DNA of 64,000 bases from Planctomycetota bacterium (GTDB taxonomy: Bacteria; Planctomycetota; UBA8108; UBA1146): the NCBI GenBank assembly GCA_014240375.1, contig JAAZXB010000001.1, forward strand, positions 302,110 to 366,109, read 5' to 3'. The notes below the pieces were generated by a model. That model was given only the letters and a program-made list of their open reading frames with translations. It was not told the DNA's origin and ran no database searches. Positions 19,807 through 29,745 of the stretch are shown piece by piece. Each line of letters opens with the position of its first letter. Positions within the stretch are counted from its first letter, which is position 1. The translations under genes were made by a program, and so were the position numbers.

Positions 19807-20843
19807 CAACTTCCTCCCGGTGATCGGCGAATGAAACCAGATTCCGATAGGCCCAGAAACTCGAGTGCGGTCCCGCCGACCAGGCGATTCTTCTGATCGA
19901 CGGTCAGTGAGTTCATCTGCTCGATCATCAGGCCCGGGTGATCCTCTCCCAGTGGAAATGGATAATCGGTGCCGAGAGCGAGGTGATCGGTTCCAAAGAG
20001 GTCGATGACGAACTCCAGCGCTTGTGGGTCGTGAACCAGGGTGTCGAGATAGAATCGATCGATGTATTCCCGGGGTGCTCCACAACCATGAACGCCGCAA
20101 AGATCCGGGCGAGCGTGGTATCCCTTTTCGATCCGCGCCAAGGTGCCGGGAAAAGAGCCTCCACCATGGGCGAAGCAAATTTTCAAATCGGGAAGACGAT
20201 CGAACACTCCGCCGAAGATCATCGAACAGATGGCGAGACTGGTTTCCGCCGGCATTCCGACCAGCCAGGGCAAGAAGTAACTGCCGAGACGATCCGCTCC
20301 AAGCATGTCCCACGGATGTACAAAGATCGAGGCTCCCAGTTGCTGCGCTCGCTCGAACAGGGGAAACAACTCCGGAGCATCCAGGTTCCACTCACCGCAA
20401 TGAGTGCCGATTTGCACTCCTGGGAAACCGAGATCCTCAACACAGCGCTCCAGCTCCTGGATGGCCAGATCTGGATCCTGAAGCGGCACCGTTCCCAGCC
20501 CGATGAAGCGGTCGGGGCGATCCTTCACCACCTCTGCGATCTGATCATTGAGAAAACGGGAGAGATCGAGGGCATCTTGAGATTTTGCCCAGTAGCTGAA
20601 CATGATGGGCACGGTAGAGAGCACCTGCACATCGACACCGTGACGATCGCAATCCTCGATCCGGCGGACCGGATCCCAGCAGCGGTCATCGACTTCTCGG
20701 AAGAACTTTCCATCCTTCCACAACTTGGCACAACAAGGAGCATGGTGCTCGATGGTGACGAAGCCGTCGTAACCATACTTCTCGACAAGATCTGGCCACT
20801 GTTTCGGCAGGATGTGAGTGTGCAAATCGATCTTCAGCGCCAA
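19806..20843 (-). CDS. Amidohydrolase family, 2-amino-3-carboxymuconate-6-semialdehyde decarboxylase (ACMSD)
   Basis: ORF 345 aa; KIDLHTHILPKQWPDL, GLGTVPLQDPDLAIQELERCVEDLGFPGVQIGTH, FAHGGGSFPGTLARIEKGYHARPDLCG. Confidence 0.91.
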   Translation of the reverse strand: MALKIDLHTHILPKQWPDLVEKYGYDGFVTIEHHAPCCAKLWKDGKFFREVDDRCWDPVRRIEDCDRHGVDVQVLSTVPIMFSYWAKSQDALDLSRFLNDQIAEVVKDRPDRFIGLGTVPLQDPDLAIQELERCVEDLGFPGVQIGTHCGEWNLDAPELFPLFERAQQLGASIFVHPWDMLGADRLGSYFLPWLVGMPAETSLAICSMIFGGVFDRLPDLKICFAHGGGSFPGTLARIEKGYHARPDLCGVHGCGAPREYIDRFYLDTLVHDPQALEFVIDLFGTDHLALGTDYPFPLGEDHPGLMIEQMNSLTVDQKNRLVGGTALEFLGLSESGFIRRSPGGS

Positions 20844-20901
20844 GCAGACCTCCCCGAAACCCTCCCCGTAGACATCAGAGAAGTCCTTCCCGAGGAACCG
20901 A

Positions 20902-21426
20902 TTACTCGCTCATCGCAGCATGCTGAACCACTGCCCCACAACTGGAACAGGTTCGATTCTTCTCGCTGGACCAGAAATTCTCCATCAACGGCTTCAGTTG
21001 GCGAACGATGTCTTGCAGATGAAACTGGGAGTGGAATACCTGCTCATCGCATTCATCACAGAACACGACAAACTGATCCTCCATCTCTGGAGAACGCTTT
21101 CTCTCCACGACCATTCCGACGGTGTTCTCACCTCTCTGGGGAGAGTGTGGAATTCCGGGCGGCAGCAACATCACATCCCCCTCGCGGATCTCGATGTCCC
21201 GGTACTCGCCATTTTCCTTCACCCTCAGAACCATGTCGCCCTCCAGTTGATGGAAGAACTCCTCGGTCTGATTGATGTGGAAGTCTTTTCGCTTATTCGG
21301 TCCGCCGACGATCATCACGATCGTATCGGTATTTTCCCAGACCACCTGATTTCCCACGGGTGGTTTGAGAAGATGCCGATGCTCTTCGATCCATTCCTTG
21401 AGGGAGAACGCTAGGGGACCAGCCAT
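20902..21426 (-). CDS. 3-hydroxyanthranilate 3,4-dioxygenase
   Basis: ATG 21426 (MAGPLAFSLKEWIEEHRHLLKPPVGNQVVW); GGPNKRKDFHINQTEEFFHQLEGDM cupin, C-terminal CDECDE / CSSC metal-binding motifs. Confidence 0.93.
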   Translation of the reverse strand: MAGPLAFSLKEWIEEHRHLLKPPVGNQVVWENTDTIVMIVGGPNKRKDFHINQTEEFFHQLEGDMVLRVKENGEYRDIEIREGDVMLLPPGIPHSPQRGENTVGMVVERKRSPEMEDQFVVFCDECDEQVFHSQFHLQDIVRQLKPLMENFWSSEKNRTCSSCGAVVQHAAMSE

Positions 21427-21574
21427 GGCATGTTGTCCTTCCAGTAATTCTGCATGATTCGCTAAATGCACACTGTACGAGGCACCTCATGGAGAATACC
21501 CTAATCCTTGTGAGGCTCTGCAGCAACAGTTGCCAAGCCGGTTCAGCGGGCAAACACCAGGGAGGAGATGACCG

Positions 21575-22300
21575 ATGTCAGATGAAGAAGTGACCTTTCT
21601 CCCGTCAGACTTCGATCGATTCCGAGAGAGTGTTCAAACCGATCCCGAATTCAATGATTCCAGGCTCGAGGTTCGCACCAAACTGGACCTTGTAGGCAAG
21701 GCGGGAGCACAGGCACTTTCAGCGCCACCGTTTCTTCTGGTGAGCCGCGCCAGCCTGCACCATCCGCACCAGTTCAACGGATTCCGAGTGGCCAGTCAGC
21801 GTACCTACCTGTCTCGCGGAGTTCAGGAGCGAAAAAAACTGCAGAAACATCTCGGAGCAGAGATCGGCAAGGATCTCGACACCGACTACACACATTCGAT
21901 GTTGGTGCTGGAGATCGACGAAAAGGGTCTGACTTTTGCCCTGAGAATCCACAAGGATGCCTGGTGGGACGGTGAAAATCTCAAGAGGTGGATGGGTGAT
22001 GAGGAACAGAGAATCACCATCGCCAATGCGCTGCAACCACTCGAAGGCTACACCCTCAAGGTACATGATCATCGACGCACACGAGCGTGCAGCACCATCG
22101 ACGATCTTGAACTGGCAGAGATCCGCAAGAGTTACACACCCGGAGAGCACTGGCTCCATGTCGAGAAGAAGATCGATCGGGACGACCTCTTCATCTCCTC
22201 CAGTGGATTTGAACAGCGTGCCATTTCCGAATGGAAACGACTGTTGCCAGCCTATCGCTGCTTCTGCTGGCATCCGGAAAACGATCGCCTGTTCGCTTGA
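21575..22300 (+). CDS. Hypothetical protein
   Basis: ORF 241 aa preceded by AGGGAGGAGATGACCG; no confidently recognised family. Confidence 0.65.
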   Translation: MSDEEVTFLPSDFDRFRESVQTDPEFNDSRLEVRTKLDLVGKAGAQALSAPPFLLVSRASLHHPHQFNGFRVASQRTYLSRGVQERKKLQKHLGAEIGKDLDTDYTHSMLVLEIDEKGLTFALRIHKDAWWDGENLKRWMGDEEQRITIANALQPLEGYTLKVHDHRRTRACSTIDDLELAEIRKSYTPGEHWLHVEKKIDRDDLFISSSGFEQRAISEWKRLLPAYRCFCWHPENDRLFA

Positions 22301-22347
22301 AATAGACCTGACTACCGAATCGGTGGATGGAGCCTCTCACCTGGTAG

Positions 22348-25300
22348 ATGTACACTCTTCCAGGAGAGGTGGTTCGATTGCTCTTCCCAACGGCTGCTGG
22401 TCTATCGCTGCTGATTTTCTCCACTCTTCTGCCAGAGCGCAACGATACTGCTGATTTCACATCCGAAGTTCGTCCGATCCTCTCTCGCCAGTGCCTCCCC
22501 TGTCATGGTCCCGATGCCGCCACCCGAAAGAAAGACCTGCGACTCGATCTGAAGGACCCGTTACTCGGCGTGATCGAAGTTGGATCTGCAGAGAGTAGCC
22601 CACTGTTTCAGCGCATCTCATCGGATGATCCCGAACTCAGGATGCCACCGCCGGATCACGCGAAAGCTCTCTCCAACCAAGAGATCTCCATCTTCAAGGA
22701 GTGGATCGACGCTGGCGCAGCGTGGGAAGAACACTGGGCCTTTACTCCACCTGTGATGCCAGCAGCAGAATGGAATACACAACAACACCCCATCGATGTC
22801 TTCATCGAGAAGAAGATCACTGCCAATGGTCTCAGTGCCAACGGTCCAGCCTCCGCTGAAGTATTGATCCGCAGACTGTCTCTCGATCTGATCGGATTGC
22901 CACCTGAACCCGAGCGGGTCTCCCGCTTCATCGAAGAATATTCGAGAGATCCTGCCGGCGCGTGGAAGTTACTGATCGACGAACTGCTCGCTTCCGAATC
23001 CTTCGGCGAACGTTGGGCCAGTGCATGGCTCGATCTGGCTCGTTATGCAGACACCAAGGGTTACGAGCAAGATGGAATGCGAAACATCTGGCCCTGGCGT
23101 GACTGGGTGATCCAGGCTTTCGACCGCGATCTTCCCTTCGATCAATTCACCATCCTGCAACTGGCGGGTGACCTGATCGATACTCCTGATGAATCCAGTC
23201 GCCTCGCCACTGCATTCCATCGAAACACCATGACCAACGACGAGGGTGGCACACAGAACGAGGAGTTTCGTGTGGCTGCCGTGGTCGATCGAGTCAACAC
23301 CACCATGCAGGTCTGGCAAGGGCTGACCGCCGGCTGTGCCCAGTGCCATGATCACAAATACGACCCCCTCTCTCAGGTCGAATATTACCAGTTGTATGAC
23401 TTCTTCAATCAGAGTGAAGATGCAGACCTCAACAGTGAAGTACCGCTGCTCAAGGTCCTCGGTAATGCAGAAAAATTACTTCTGGGCGATGCTCATCAAC
23501 AGGTCGAGAAAGCACAGCAAGTACTGGATCAAGCGGCAAGGGCACTGGTGATTCCAGACCAGGAAGCGGCCCCGACCGAAGCAGGAACTCTCGATGAGAT
23601 CGCATTCAGCGGCAAGATGCCGACACTGTGCCAAGCACAGGTCGATGGTAAGAAGAGTGAGTGGCCCTGGGTTCAAGCGCCGCCGGATGCGCCCGAAGAA
23701 ATCGACCAGGTGGTCCGCCAGAGTGCGCCGGAGGGACAAACACGCCAGGTTTTCTTCGAGAGGTCTCTCCATACTCATGTTGCAGCGCAGGGTGATCGCT
23801 ATCACATCGATGCGCGGATCGTCGAACCTCCGGAGTGGATGCTGCTGCAGGTACGACTCGCCGATTCATCCGTCTGGGAACACCGCGGCTACTGGGGCAC
23901 AGGTACTTTTGCCCACGGTGTCGATGGAACCGAGTCTCTCCGGTTCCAGGGAGAACTTCCTGCGACAGGCGATTGGGTTCACCTGGTGATCGATGCCGAA
24001 TCTATCGGGATCGAGTCGGGAAAAATCGTCACGGGAATCGCGATGACCCAGCAGGGCGGCGTGATCGAGTGGGGAGGTGTGCGCAGAGAGAGTAGCCAAC
24101 CGACAGAGCGCGACGATCTCTTCTCTTTCTCCGCTTTCGTCGATCGCTGGGGTGAAGATCCGTCCGATCTGTTCGAGCCAAGGATTCGACAAGCCCTCGG
24201 AGCCACTCACAACAAGACCGATGATGAATTCGATCTGGAAACATGGTGGAAGCAACAGATCTCCATCGAGGGAAGAAGACTCCTGCTCGCGCAACAGCAA
24301 CTCCTCGATCAGGCGATGAAGCGACAGGTGGAAATCGAAGGAAGGGCCGTCTCGGTGCCGGTGATGGCTCAACTGGCTACCGAGAAGCTGAGAAGCACCC
24401 ATCTGCTGAAGCGAGGCTCTTATCTCTCCCCTGGAGATCCCGTCGCCGCAGACATCCCTCAATTTCTTCCAGAGATCGATGAGGCGGCCGCTCGCAACCG
24501 ACTGGCGCTGGCTCGCTGGCTCGTCTCTCCTCGGAATCCTCTGACCGCACGAGTTCATGTCAATCGAGTCTGGGAACAACTGTTTGGCACCGGCCTGGTC
24601 GAGACCCTGGAAGACTTCGGGACCCAGGGCGCTTTACCGAGTCATCCACAACTGCTCGACTGGCTGGCCCTGACCTGGCAACAGGAAGATGGATGGAGTC
24701 ACAAGGAACTACTTCGTCGCATCGTCACCAGCGACACCTACCGCAGGAGCAGTCGAAGAACTCCTCTCCAGCAACAGGTCGATCCCGACAATCGACTGCT
24801 GTCTCACGCCACTCGCATCCGTCTACCTGCAGAACTGGTCCGCGACCAGGCGCTGGCGATCGGCGGAATCCTCTCCCCCAAGAAGTTCGGCCCCTCGGTT
24901 TACCCTCCTCAACCCGATGGAATCTGGCAGGTGGTCTACAACGGCTCCGGTTGGAAGGAGAGCGAGGGAGAAGATCGAGTGCGGCGCAGTCTCTACACTT
25001 TCTTCCGCAGGACCGCGCCCTATCCTTCGATGCTGACCTTCGATGCCCCTACCCGTGACGTCTGTACTCCCCGCAGGATTCGCACCAATACACCTTTGCA
25101 GGCACTGGTGGTCCTCAATGATCCCGTCTACATCGAAGCCGCTGCAGGGTTGGCGAGATGGTCCCTTGCTGGAAACAACGATCTGCCCCTGGCGATCCAG
25201 CGTGCTTTCCAGCGAGCCACCTGTCGCCAAGCGACTCCTCAAGAACTGAAACTACTGATGGATCTGACCGATCAGCAGAAACAGGTCTTCCAGCTCGATC

Positions 25301-25434
25301 CAGCCAGCGCGCACTCCTTTCTGGAGAGTGGGCGGTGGACTCTCGATGACTCGCAGAATCCCATCGATGCGGCAACACTGATGGTGATTGCCAATGTGCT
25401 TCTAAATCTCGATGAAGTCCTGGTGAGAGGATGA
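22348..25434 (+). CDS. PSD1 and planctomycete cytochrome c (DUF1549/DUF1553) domain protein
   Basis: ORF 1028 aa; VRPILSRQCLPCHGPDAATRKKDLRLD, IRRLSLDLIGLPPEP, NRVWEQLFGTGLVETLEDFGTQG, PSMLTFDAPTRDVCTPRR...PLQALVVLNDPVYIEAA. Confidence 0.96.
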   Translation: MYTLPGEVVRLLFPTAAGLSLLIFSTLLPERNDTADFTSEVRPILSRQCLPCHGPDAATRKKDLRLDLKDPLLGVIEVGSAESSPLFQRISSDDPELRMPPPDHAKALSNQEISIFKEWIDAGAAWEEHWAFTPPVMPAAEWNTQQHPIDVFIEKKITANGLSANGPASAEVLIRRLSLDLIGLPPEPERVSRFIEEYSRDPAGAWKLLIDELLASESFGERWASAWLDLARYADTKGYEQDGMRNIWPWRDWVIQAFDRDLPFDQFTILQLAGDLIDTPDESSRLATAFHRNTMTNDEGGTQNEEFRVAAVVDRVNTTMQVWQGLTAGCAQCHDHKYDPLSQVEYYQLYDFFNQSEDADLNSEVPLLKVLGNAEKLLLGDAHQQVEKAQQVLDQAARALVIPDQEAAPTEAGTLDEIAFSGKMPTLCQAQVDGKKSEWPWVQAPPDAPEEIDQVVRQSAPEGQTRQVFFERSLHTHVAAQGDRYHIDARIVEPPEWMLLQVRLADSSVWEHRGYWGTGTFAHGVDGTESLRFQGELPATGDWVHLVIDAESIGIESGKIVTGIAMTQQGGVIEWGGVRRESSQPTERDDLFSFSAFVDRWGEDPSDLFEPRIRQALGATHNKTDDEFDLETWWKQQISIEGRRLLLAQQQLLDQAMKRQVEIEGRAVSVPVMAQLATEKLRSTHLLKRGSYLSPGDPVAADIPQFLPEIDEAAARNRLALARWLVSPRNPLTARVHVNRVWEQLFGTGLVETLEDFGTQGALPSHPQLLDWLALTWQQEDGWSHKELLRRIVTSDTYRRSSRRTPLQQQVDPDNRLLSHATRIRLPAELVRDQALAIGGILSPKKFGPSVYPPQPDGIWQVVYNGSGWKESEGEDRVRRSLYTFFRRTAPYPSMLTFDAPTRDVCTPRRIRTNTPLQALVVLNDPVYIEAAAGLARWSLAGNNDLPLAIQRAFQRATCRQATPQELKLLMDLTDQQKQVFQLDPASAHSFLESGRWTLDDSQNPIDAATLMVIANVLLNLDEVLVRG

Positions 25435-26888
25435 CGATGGATCCAACAACTGATCTGTTACTCCAGAGTCACCTTGAAGGTACTCGCCGCTGGTTTCTCG
25501 GTCGTGTCGGGCTGGGAATCGGTGGACTCGCTCTCTCATCCTTGGTCGGAGATCAAGGGTTCGGCCAAACGGCCTCTCCCGGATTGCTTTCAACTCCACA
25601 CTTTGCTCCTCGTGCGCGACGCATCATATGCCTGCACATGGCTGGTTCTCCACCGCAACAGGAGCTGTTCGACCCGAAACCGTTGCTGAAGGAACTGGAT
25701 GGCGAGCCTTGCCCGGCCAACCTGATCGACGGAGAGACCTTTGCATTCATCAAAGGTCATCCGAAGATTCTCGCCAGTCCGTTCCAGTTTTCCGCTCACG
25801 GTGAATCGGGAATGGAAATCTCGGAGTTACTTCCCCATCTGGGGGAGGTCGCCGATGAACTGTGCCTGATCCGATCGATGCATACCGATCAGTTCAACCA
25901 TGCTCCTGCCCAGCTGTTCATCTACAGCGGATCTCCCCGCTTCGGTCGCCCTTCGATGGGCTCCTGGCTGACCTGGGGTCTCGGCAGCATGAATCAGGAC
26001 CTACCCGCATTCGTCGTGCTCGTTTCGGGAAGTAAAACCCCCAGTGCGGGAAAGAGCGTCTGGGGATCGGGTTTCCTTCCATCGGTTCACCAGGGGATTC
26101 AGTGTCGAACCAGTGGAGATCCAGTGCTCTATCTTGGAAATCCTCGGGGCATCAACAGAGACACTCGAAGACGGACCGTCGACGCCATCCAGGAGCTGGA
26201 TCAGATCGCCGCCCTACGAGATGGAGATCCAGAGACCCTCTCTCGCATCGAGCAGTACGAACTGGCCTTTCGGATGCAGGCCTCGGTCCCCGAGGTGATG
26301 GACATCTCTCGTGAGAATCCGAAGACGCTGGAAGAATACGGAGCAGAGCCAGGCAAAGCCTCCTTTGCCAACAATTGCCTGCTCGCCAGACGGCTGGTCG
26401 AGCAAGATGTTCGATTCGTTCAGTTGTTTGACTGGGGCTGGGATATCCACGGCACCGCTCCTCACGATGACATCATGACCCAGCTACCCAAGAAATGTGG
26501 AGAAACCGATCAACCGATCGCCGCATTGCTGAAAGATCTGAAACAGCGAGGCCTGCTCGACGACACCCTGGTGATCTGGACCGGAGAATTCGGCCGGACC
26601 GCCATGAATGAGGAGAGGAATGGATCGAAGTTCCTGGGTCGAGACCATCATCCCCATTGCTACTCGATGTGGATGGCGGGAGGTGGTGTCAAGAAAGGTC
26701 ATGTTCACGGCGCCACCGACGAACTGGGATACCGGATCGTGAAGGACCCGGTCGGGGTCCATGATCTGCAGGCGACGATTCTGCACCTGATGGGCATCGA
26801 TCACGAGCGACTCACCTACCCCTACCAGGGCAGAGATTTCAGGTTAACCGACGTCAGCGGAAAGCTGGTACCAGGGATTCTCGCCTAG
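25431..26888 (+). CDS. DUF1501 domain protein
   Basis: ORF 485 aa; RRIICLHMAGSPPQQELFDPKP, TGEFGRTAMNE, GRDHHPHCYSMWMAGGGVKKG. Confidence 0.95.
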   Translation: MTMDPTTDLLLQSHLEGTRRWFLGRVGLGIGGLALSSLVGDQGFGQTASPGLLSTPHFAPRARRIICLHMAGSPPQQELFDPKPLLKELDGEPCPANLIDGETFAFIKGHPKILASPFQFSAHGESGMEISELLPHLGEVADELCLIRSMHTDQFNHAPAQLFIYSGSPRFGRPSMGSWLTWGLGSMNQDLPAFVVLVSGSKTPSAGKSVWGSGFLPSVHQGIQCRTSGDPVLYLGNPRGINRDTRRRTVDAIQELDQIAALRDGDPETLSRIEQYELAFRMQASVPEVMDISRENPKTLEEYGAEPGKASFANNCLLARRLVEQDVRFVQLFDWGWDIHGTAPHDDIMTQLPKKCGETDQPIAALLKDLKQRGLLDDTLVIWTGEFGRTAMNEERNGSKFLGRDHHPHCYSMWMAGGGVKKGHVHGATDELGYRIVKDPVGVHDLQATILHLMGIDHERLTYPYQGRDFRLTDVSGKLVPGILA

Positions 26889-26948
26889 AGCCCCAGTATC
26901 CTAGAGCCCCAGTATCCTAGAGCCCCAGTATCCTAGAGCCCCAGTATC
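26885..26948. repeat. 16-bp tandem repeat, 4 perfect copies (ctagagccccagtatc)
   Basis: Direct reading; contains stop codons of both convergent genes. Confidence 0.97.
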
Positions 26949-28690
26949 CAGCAACTCTCGGTCTGAGACGATGTGGTGTCGGGGCCCGGGGTGGGGAACG
27001 GCTGTGCCGGGGGTGATCCACTCTGATAGAAGTACACCAGTCCACTGATCACGTCCGCGATGGAAATCCAATCATCGTCATCGTAGTCACAAGCATCCCT
27101 GCAGCCGTCCAGTGGCGCTCCTGAAAACAAGTACTCGAGGGTCGAGATGGCATCTGCGAGGTCCAGGTCGCCATTATTATTGCAGTCGCCTCGAAGGAAG
27201 CAGTGTCCCGTTCCCGCTGTTTCGAACGCTCCAATATCGCGACGACGGCCTTGGGGACGAACGACCCCATCGATGTCGACCATCGGCAAGTTGTCGACCA
27301 GCTGGGTACCTTCATCGATGGCAAAGGAGCAGGGCCCCGGGTACCCGACAGCATCGAGTTCTGGATCCAGTTGCATCACCAGGGGATCTTCCGGATCGGC
27401 TCCCTGCATGATGACGTGATCCAGAAAAATGCCTGCCGTCGGCCCCGTGGACACCGCAGTCTCGTTCGTAGCTTCATTTCGCCAGAGGATGGAATTGATC
27501 ACGACCGGGAAGGACAGCGACTCCGCCCTCAATCCTCCACCGACTCCATTGGTCGTATTGCTGTCGATGGTGCAGTGTACAATCGTGGCGGAGGCGGCCT
27601 CTACACACGCCACTCCTCCTCCAGAGTTGGTTGCAAAGTTGTACTGAATCAAGCAGTTCTCAAGGAGTGGATCGGCGAAACTCCGGATGAAAAACCCGCC
27701 TCCCTGAAGTCCACTACTGTTATTGAGAACTCGATTGCGCTTGTAACTGGCAAAGCACTCGAAGGAATAGACGCCACCACCGTTTTCGGCAGCCGTGTTT
27801 CCATGAATGTGGCAATCTTCGATCAACGCATCGCAGAAATGAGTGACCGCCAGGCCTCCCCCACGAAGCGCGGTATTGGTAGCGATCTCACAGCCGGTCA
27901 TCTCGATGGTGCTGAATTCATCGAGCAATACCCCTCCACCTTCATCCACTGCAGAGTTTCCAATGAAGGAGCAATCCGTGATGGAGGAGATCGATTCCGT
28001 GATGAAGATCCCTCCGCCCGATTCAGAAGTGTTTCCATCGAACGAGCAACTGGACACGGTCACGCTACCGAAATCAGTGGCGAGACCACCACCCCAGCCG
28101 TAGGCGGAATTCCCTTGCAACGTACAGTTAGAAATACTGGCCACCCCACCATGAACCGAGATGGCACCGCCCTGGGAGGCGAAGTTTCCGCCGAAGAAAC
28201 AGCCATCGATGGTCGGCGAGGCTTGTTCCGAATGAAGTGCCCCGCCCCTCGATGAACTGTTATTGACCAGCACACAGGAATCGATGGTCGGAGACCCAGC
28301 GGTGATCAAGATACCTCCACCGCACAGCGCCAGAGGTAACCCACAGCTGGTTCCGAAGCCGTTCTGGATGGTGAATCCAGAGACTCGCGCCCCGAAGCCG
28401 GGTGCGTTTACGCGGACGACGCAGTCATAGGTTCCGAGGCCGTCGAGAATCGTCGCGGCAGCGCCCCCGACTCCGATCAGTTCGACCTTCTTGCCGAGAA
28501 AACCGATGTGCCCGGGATAGAAGCCGGGACTGACCAGGATGCGATCTCCATCGATGGCGATCTCCATCGCCTCCATGATGGTCGAGTACACCGCTGGCAC
28601 CAGTCGGTCGACTGCACCCAGAGGCGTAGCGATCAGCAGCATGGCGAAGGTGGCGAACAGTTGAATCCTATCGATTTGATTTCTCATCAT
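26933..28690 (-). CDS. Secreted right-handed parallel beta-helix repeat protein with dockerin-like C-terminus
   Basis: Start taken as MMRNQIDRIQ at 28690; many GGG-x-SxxxSC.F.GN repeats; RGDCNNNGDLDLADAISTLEYLFSG...CDYDDDDWISIADVISGLVYFY. Confidence 0.85.
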   Translation of the reverse strand: MMRNQIDRIQLFATFAMLLIATPLGAVDRLVPAVYSTIMEAMEIAIDGDRILVSPGFYPGHIGFLGKKVELIGVGGAAATILDGLGTYDCVVRVNAPGFGARVSGFTIQNGFGTSCGLPLALCGGGILITAGSPTIDSCVLVNNSSSRGGALHSEQASPTIDGCFFGGNFASQGGAISVHGGVASISNCTLQGNSAYGWGGGLATDFGSVTVSSCSFDGNTSESGGGIFITESISSITDCSFIGNSAVDEGGGVLLDEFSTIEMTGCEIATNTALRGGGLAVTHFCDALIEDCHIHGNTAAENGGGVYSFECFASYKRNRVLNNSSGLQGGGFFIRSFADPLLENCLIQYNFATNSGGGVACVEAASATIVHCTIDSNTTNGVGGGLRAESLSFPVVINSILWRNEATNETAVSTGPTAGIFLDHVIMQGADPEDPLVMQLDPELDAVGYPGPCSFAIDEGTQLVDNLPMVDIDGVVRPQGRRRDIGAFETAGTGHCFLRGDCNNNGDLDLADAISTLEYLFSGAPLDGCRDACDYDDDDWISIADVISGLVYFYQSGSPPAQPFPTPGPDTTSSQTESCWILGL

Positions 28691-29592
28691 GGGCACACCG
28701 GGCAAGCGGGACTCAGCACCAGGCAGTCCAGGAAGTCGACATCCGGGTAGGTCTCCAGTCCACAAGAGGGGAACGGATAGGGAGGTGCGACACCGAGACC
28801 GAAGATGTAGAGCACCATGAATACGGGGTCAGTGATATTGAGAAGCCCATCATTGTCCGCGTCCGCAGCATCGGGGCAGGGTGGCTCAACTGAGTCCAGG
28901 AAGAGATAATTGAGCATGAACACCGCATCGGCAACATCGAAGATTCCATCATTATTGGAGTCTCCTCGGATAAACAGAGCGTTGGCCGGGGCGCACACCT
29001 CTCCATCGTAATAGCCAGCGGGCTCGATCGATTGATTGTTGATCACGACCTTGTTCGTAAGGTATACGGAGCCGTTCCCGTTCACTTCATTGCAAAATGT
29101 GATCGGATAGCACTGAGAACAGTTGATGTCCTCTGGCGCATAAAAATCGAACCTACCGATCTCCTGCGGAAAAAATGTAGGGGGTGCGGTCTGGCCGTTA
29201 AATGGCGGCAATGCATCGATCAGAACTCCAATGATGATCTCACGGCCATCTCCATCGTTGTCATCGTTGTCCACTTGCATCGAAAGGTACTCGGCATCGA
29301 CAGCATCGAGGATCGATCCTTCGATGGTGAAGGTCCCGGGCAAGGCCACCAGTGGGCCATCGAAGCATGCGACGATGGTGAATCCCTGAATGTTGCTGGA
29401 GGGATCGCTGTAGAAGAAGGAGAACTGCTGGATTCCTCCAGGCTGAATATTCATGGTCGGATCAAAGAGAACAGAGTCAGAACGACCGGCGAGAAGGACC
29501 GTATCGTCAATTCCACGGGCGAGTCCTGAACCAAAAACAAGCACAACGAGGCCAATACTGGCGATTCTGATCTTCAATAGACCACTCCTCAA
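28687..29592 (-). CDS. Secreted dockerin-like protein, unknown N-terminal domain
   Basis: ORF 301 aa; signal peptide; RGDSNNDGIFDVADAVFMLNYLFLD...DADNDGLLNITDPVFMVLYIF; stop overlaps next gene start (ATGA). Confidence 0.8.
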   Translation of the reverse strand: MRSGLLKIRIASIGLVVLVFGSGLARGIDDTVLLAGRSDSVLFDPTMNIQPGGIQQFSFFYSDPSSNIQGFTIVACFDGPLVALPGTFTIEGSILDAVDAEYLSMQVDNDDNDGDGREIIIGVLIDALPPFNGQTAPPTFFPQEIGRFDFYAPEDINCSQCYPITFCNEVNGNGSVYLTNKVVINNQSIEPAGYYDGEVCAPANALFIRGDSNNDGIFDVADAVFMLNYLFLDSVEPPCPDAADADNDGLLNITDPVFMVLYIFGLGVAPPYPFPSCGLETYPDVDFLDCLVLSPACPVCP

Positions 29593-29745
29593 ATTTTACT
29601 CCAAGACCGCGTTTCCGGATTCGCGATCCTGGAGAATAGGGCAAAACCACTTCTGGATAGACCTATAGTAAACTGTCTAAACAGCCTTCCCGCAATATAC
29701 GAATTATCAAATATAAGCGAAGTATCCTGCATACAATCTATATTG

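Noticed and set aside
18505-20391. 628-aa extended kynureninase ORF
   Set aside because: The N-terminal 195 codons overlap ACMSD out of frame; real start is ATG 19806 at an ATGA junction.
19938-21275. Plus-strand ORF of 445 aa
   Set aside because: Antisense to ACMSD and 3-HAA dioxygenase, which have clear family motifs.
26885-26948. Possible CRISPR or integron attC-like repeat
   Set aside because: Perfect head-to-tail 16-mers without spacers or inverted structure, and no integrase nearby.
27203-28255. Plus-strand ORF of 350 aa
   Set aside because: Antisense to the beta-helix repeat gene.
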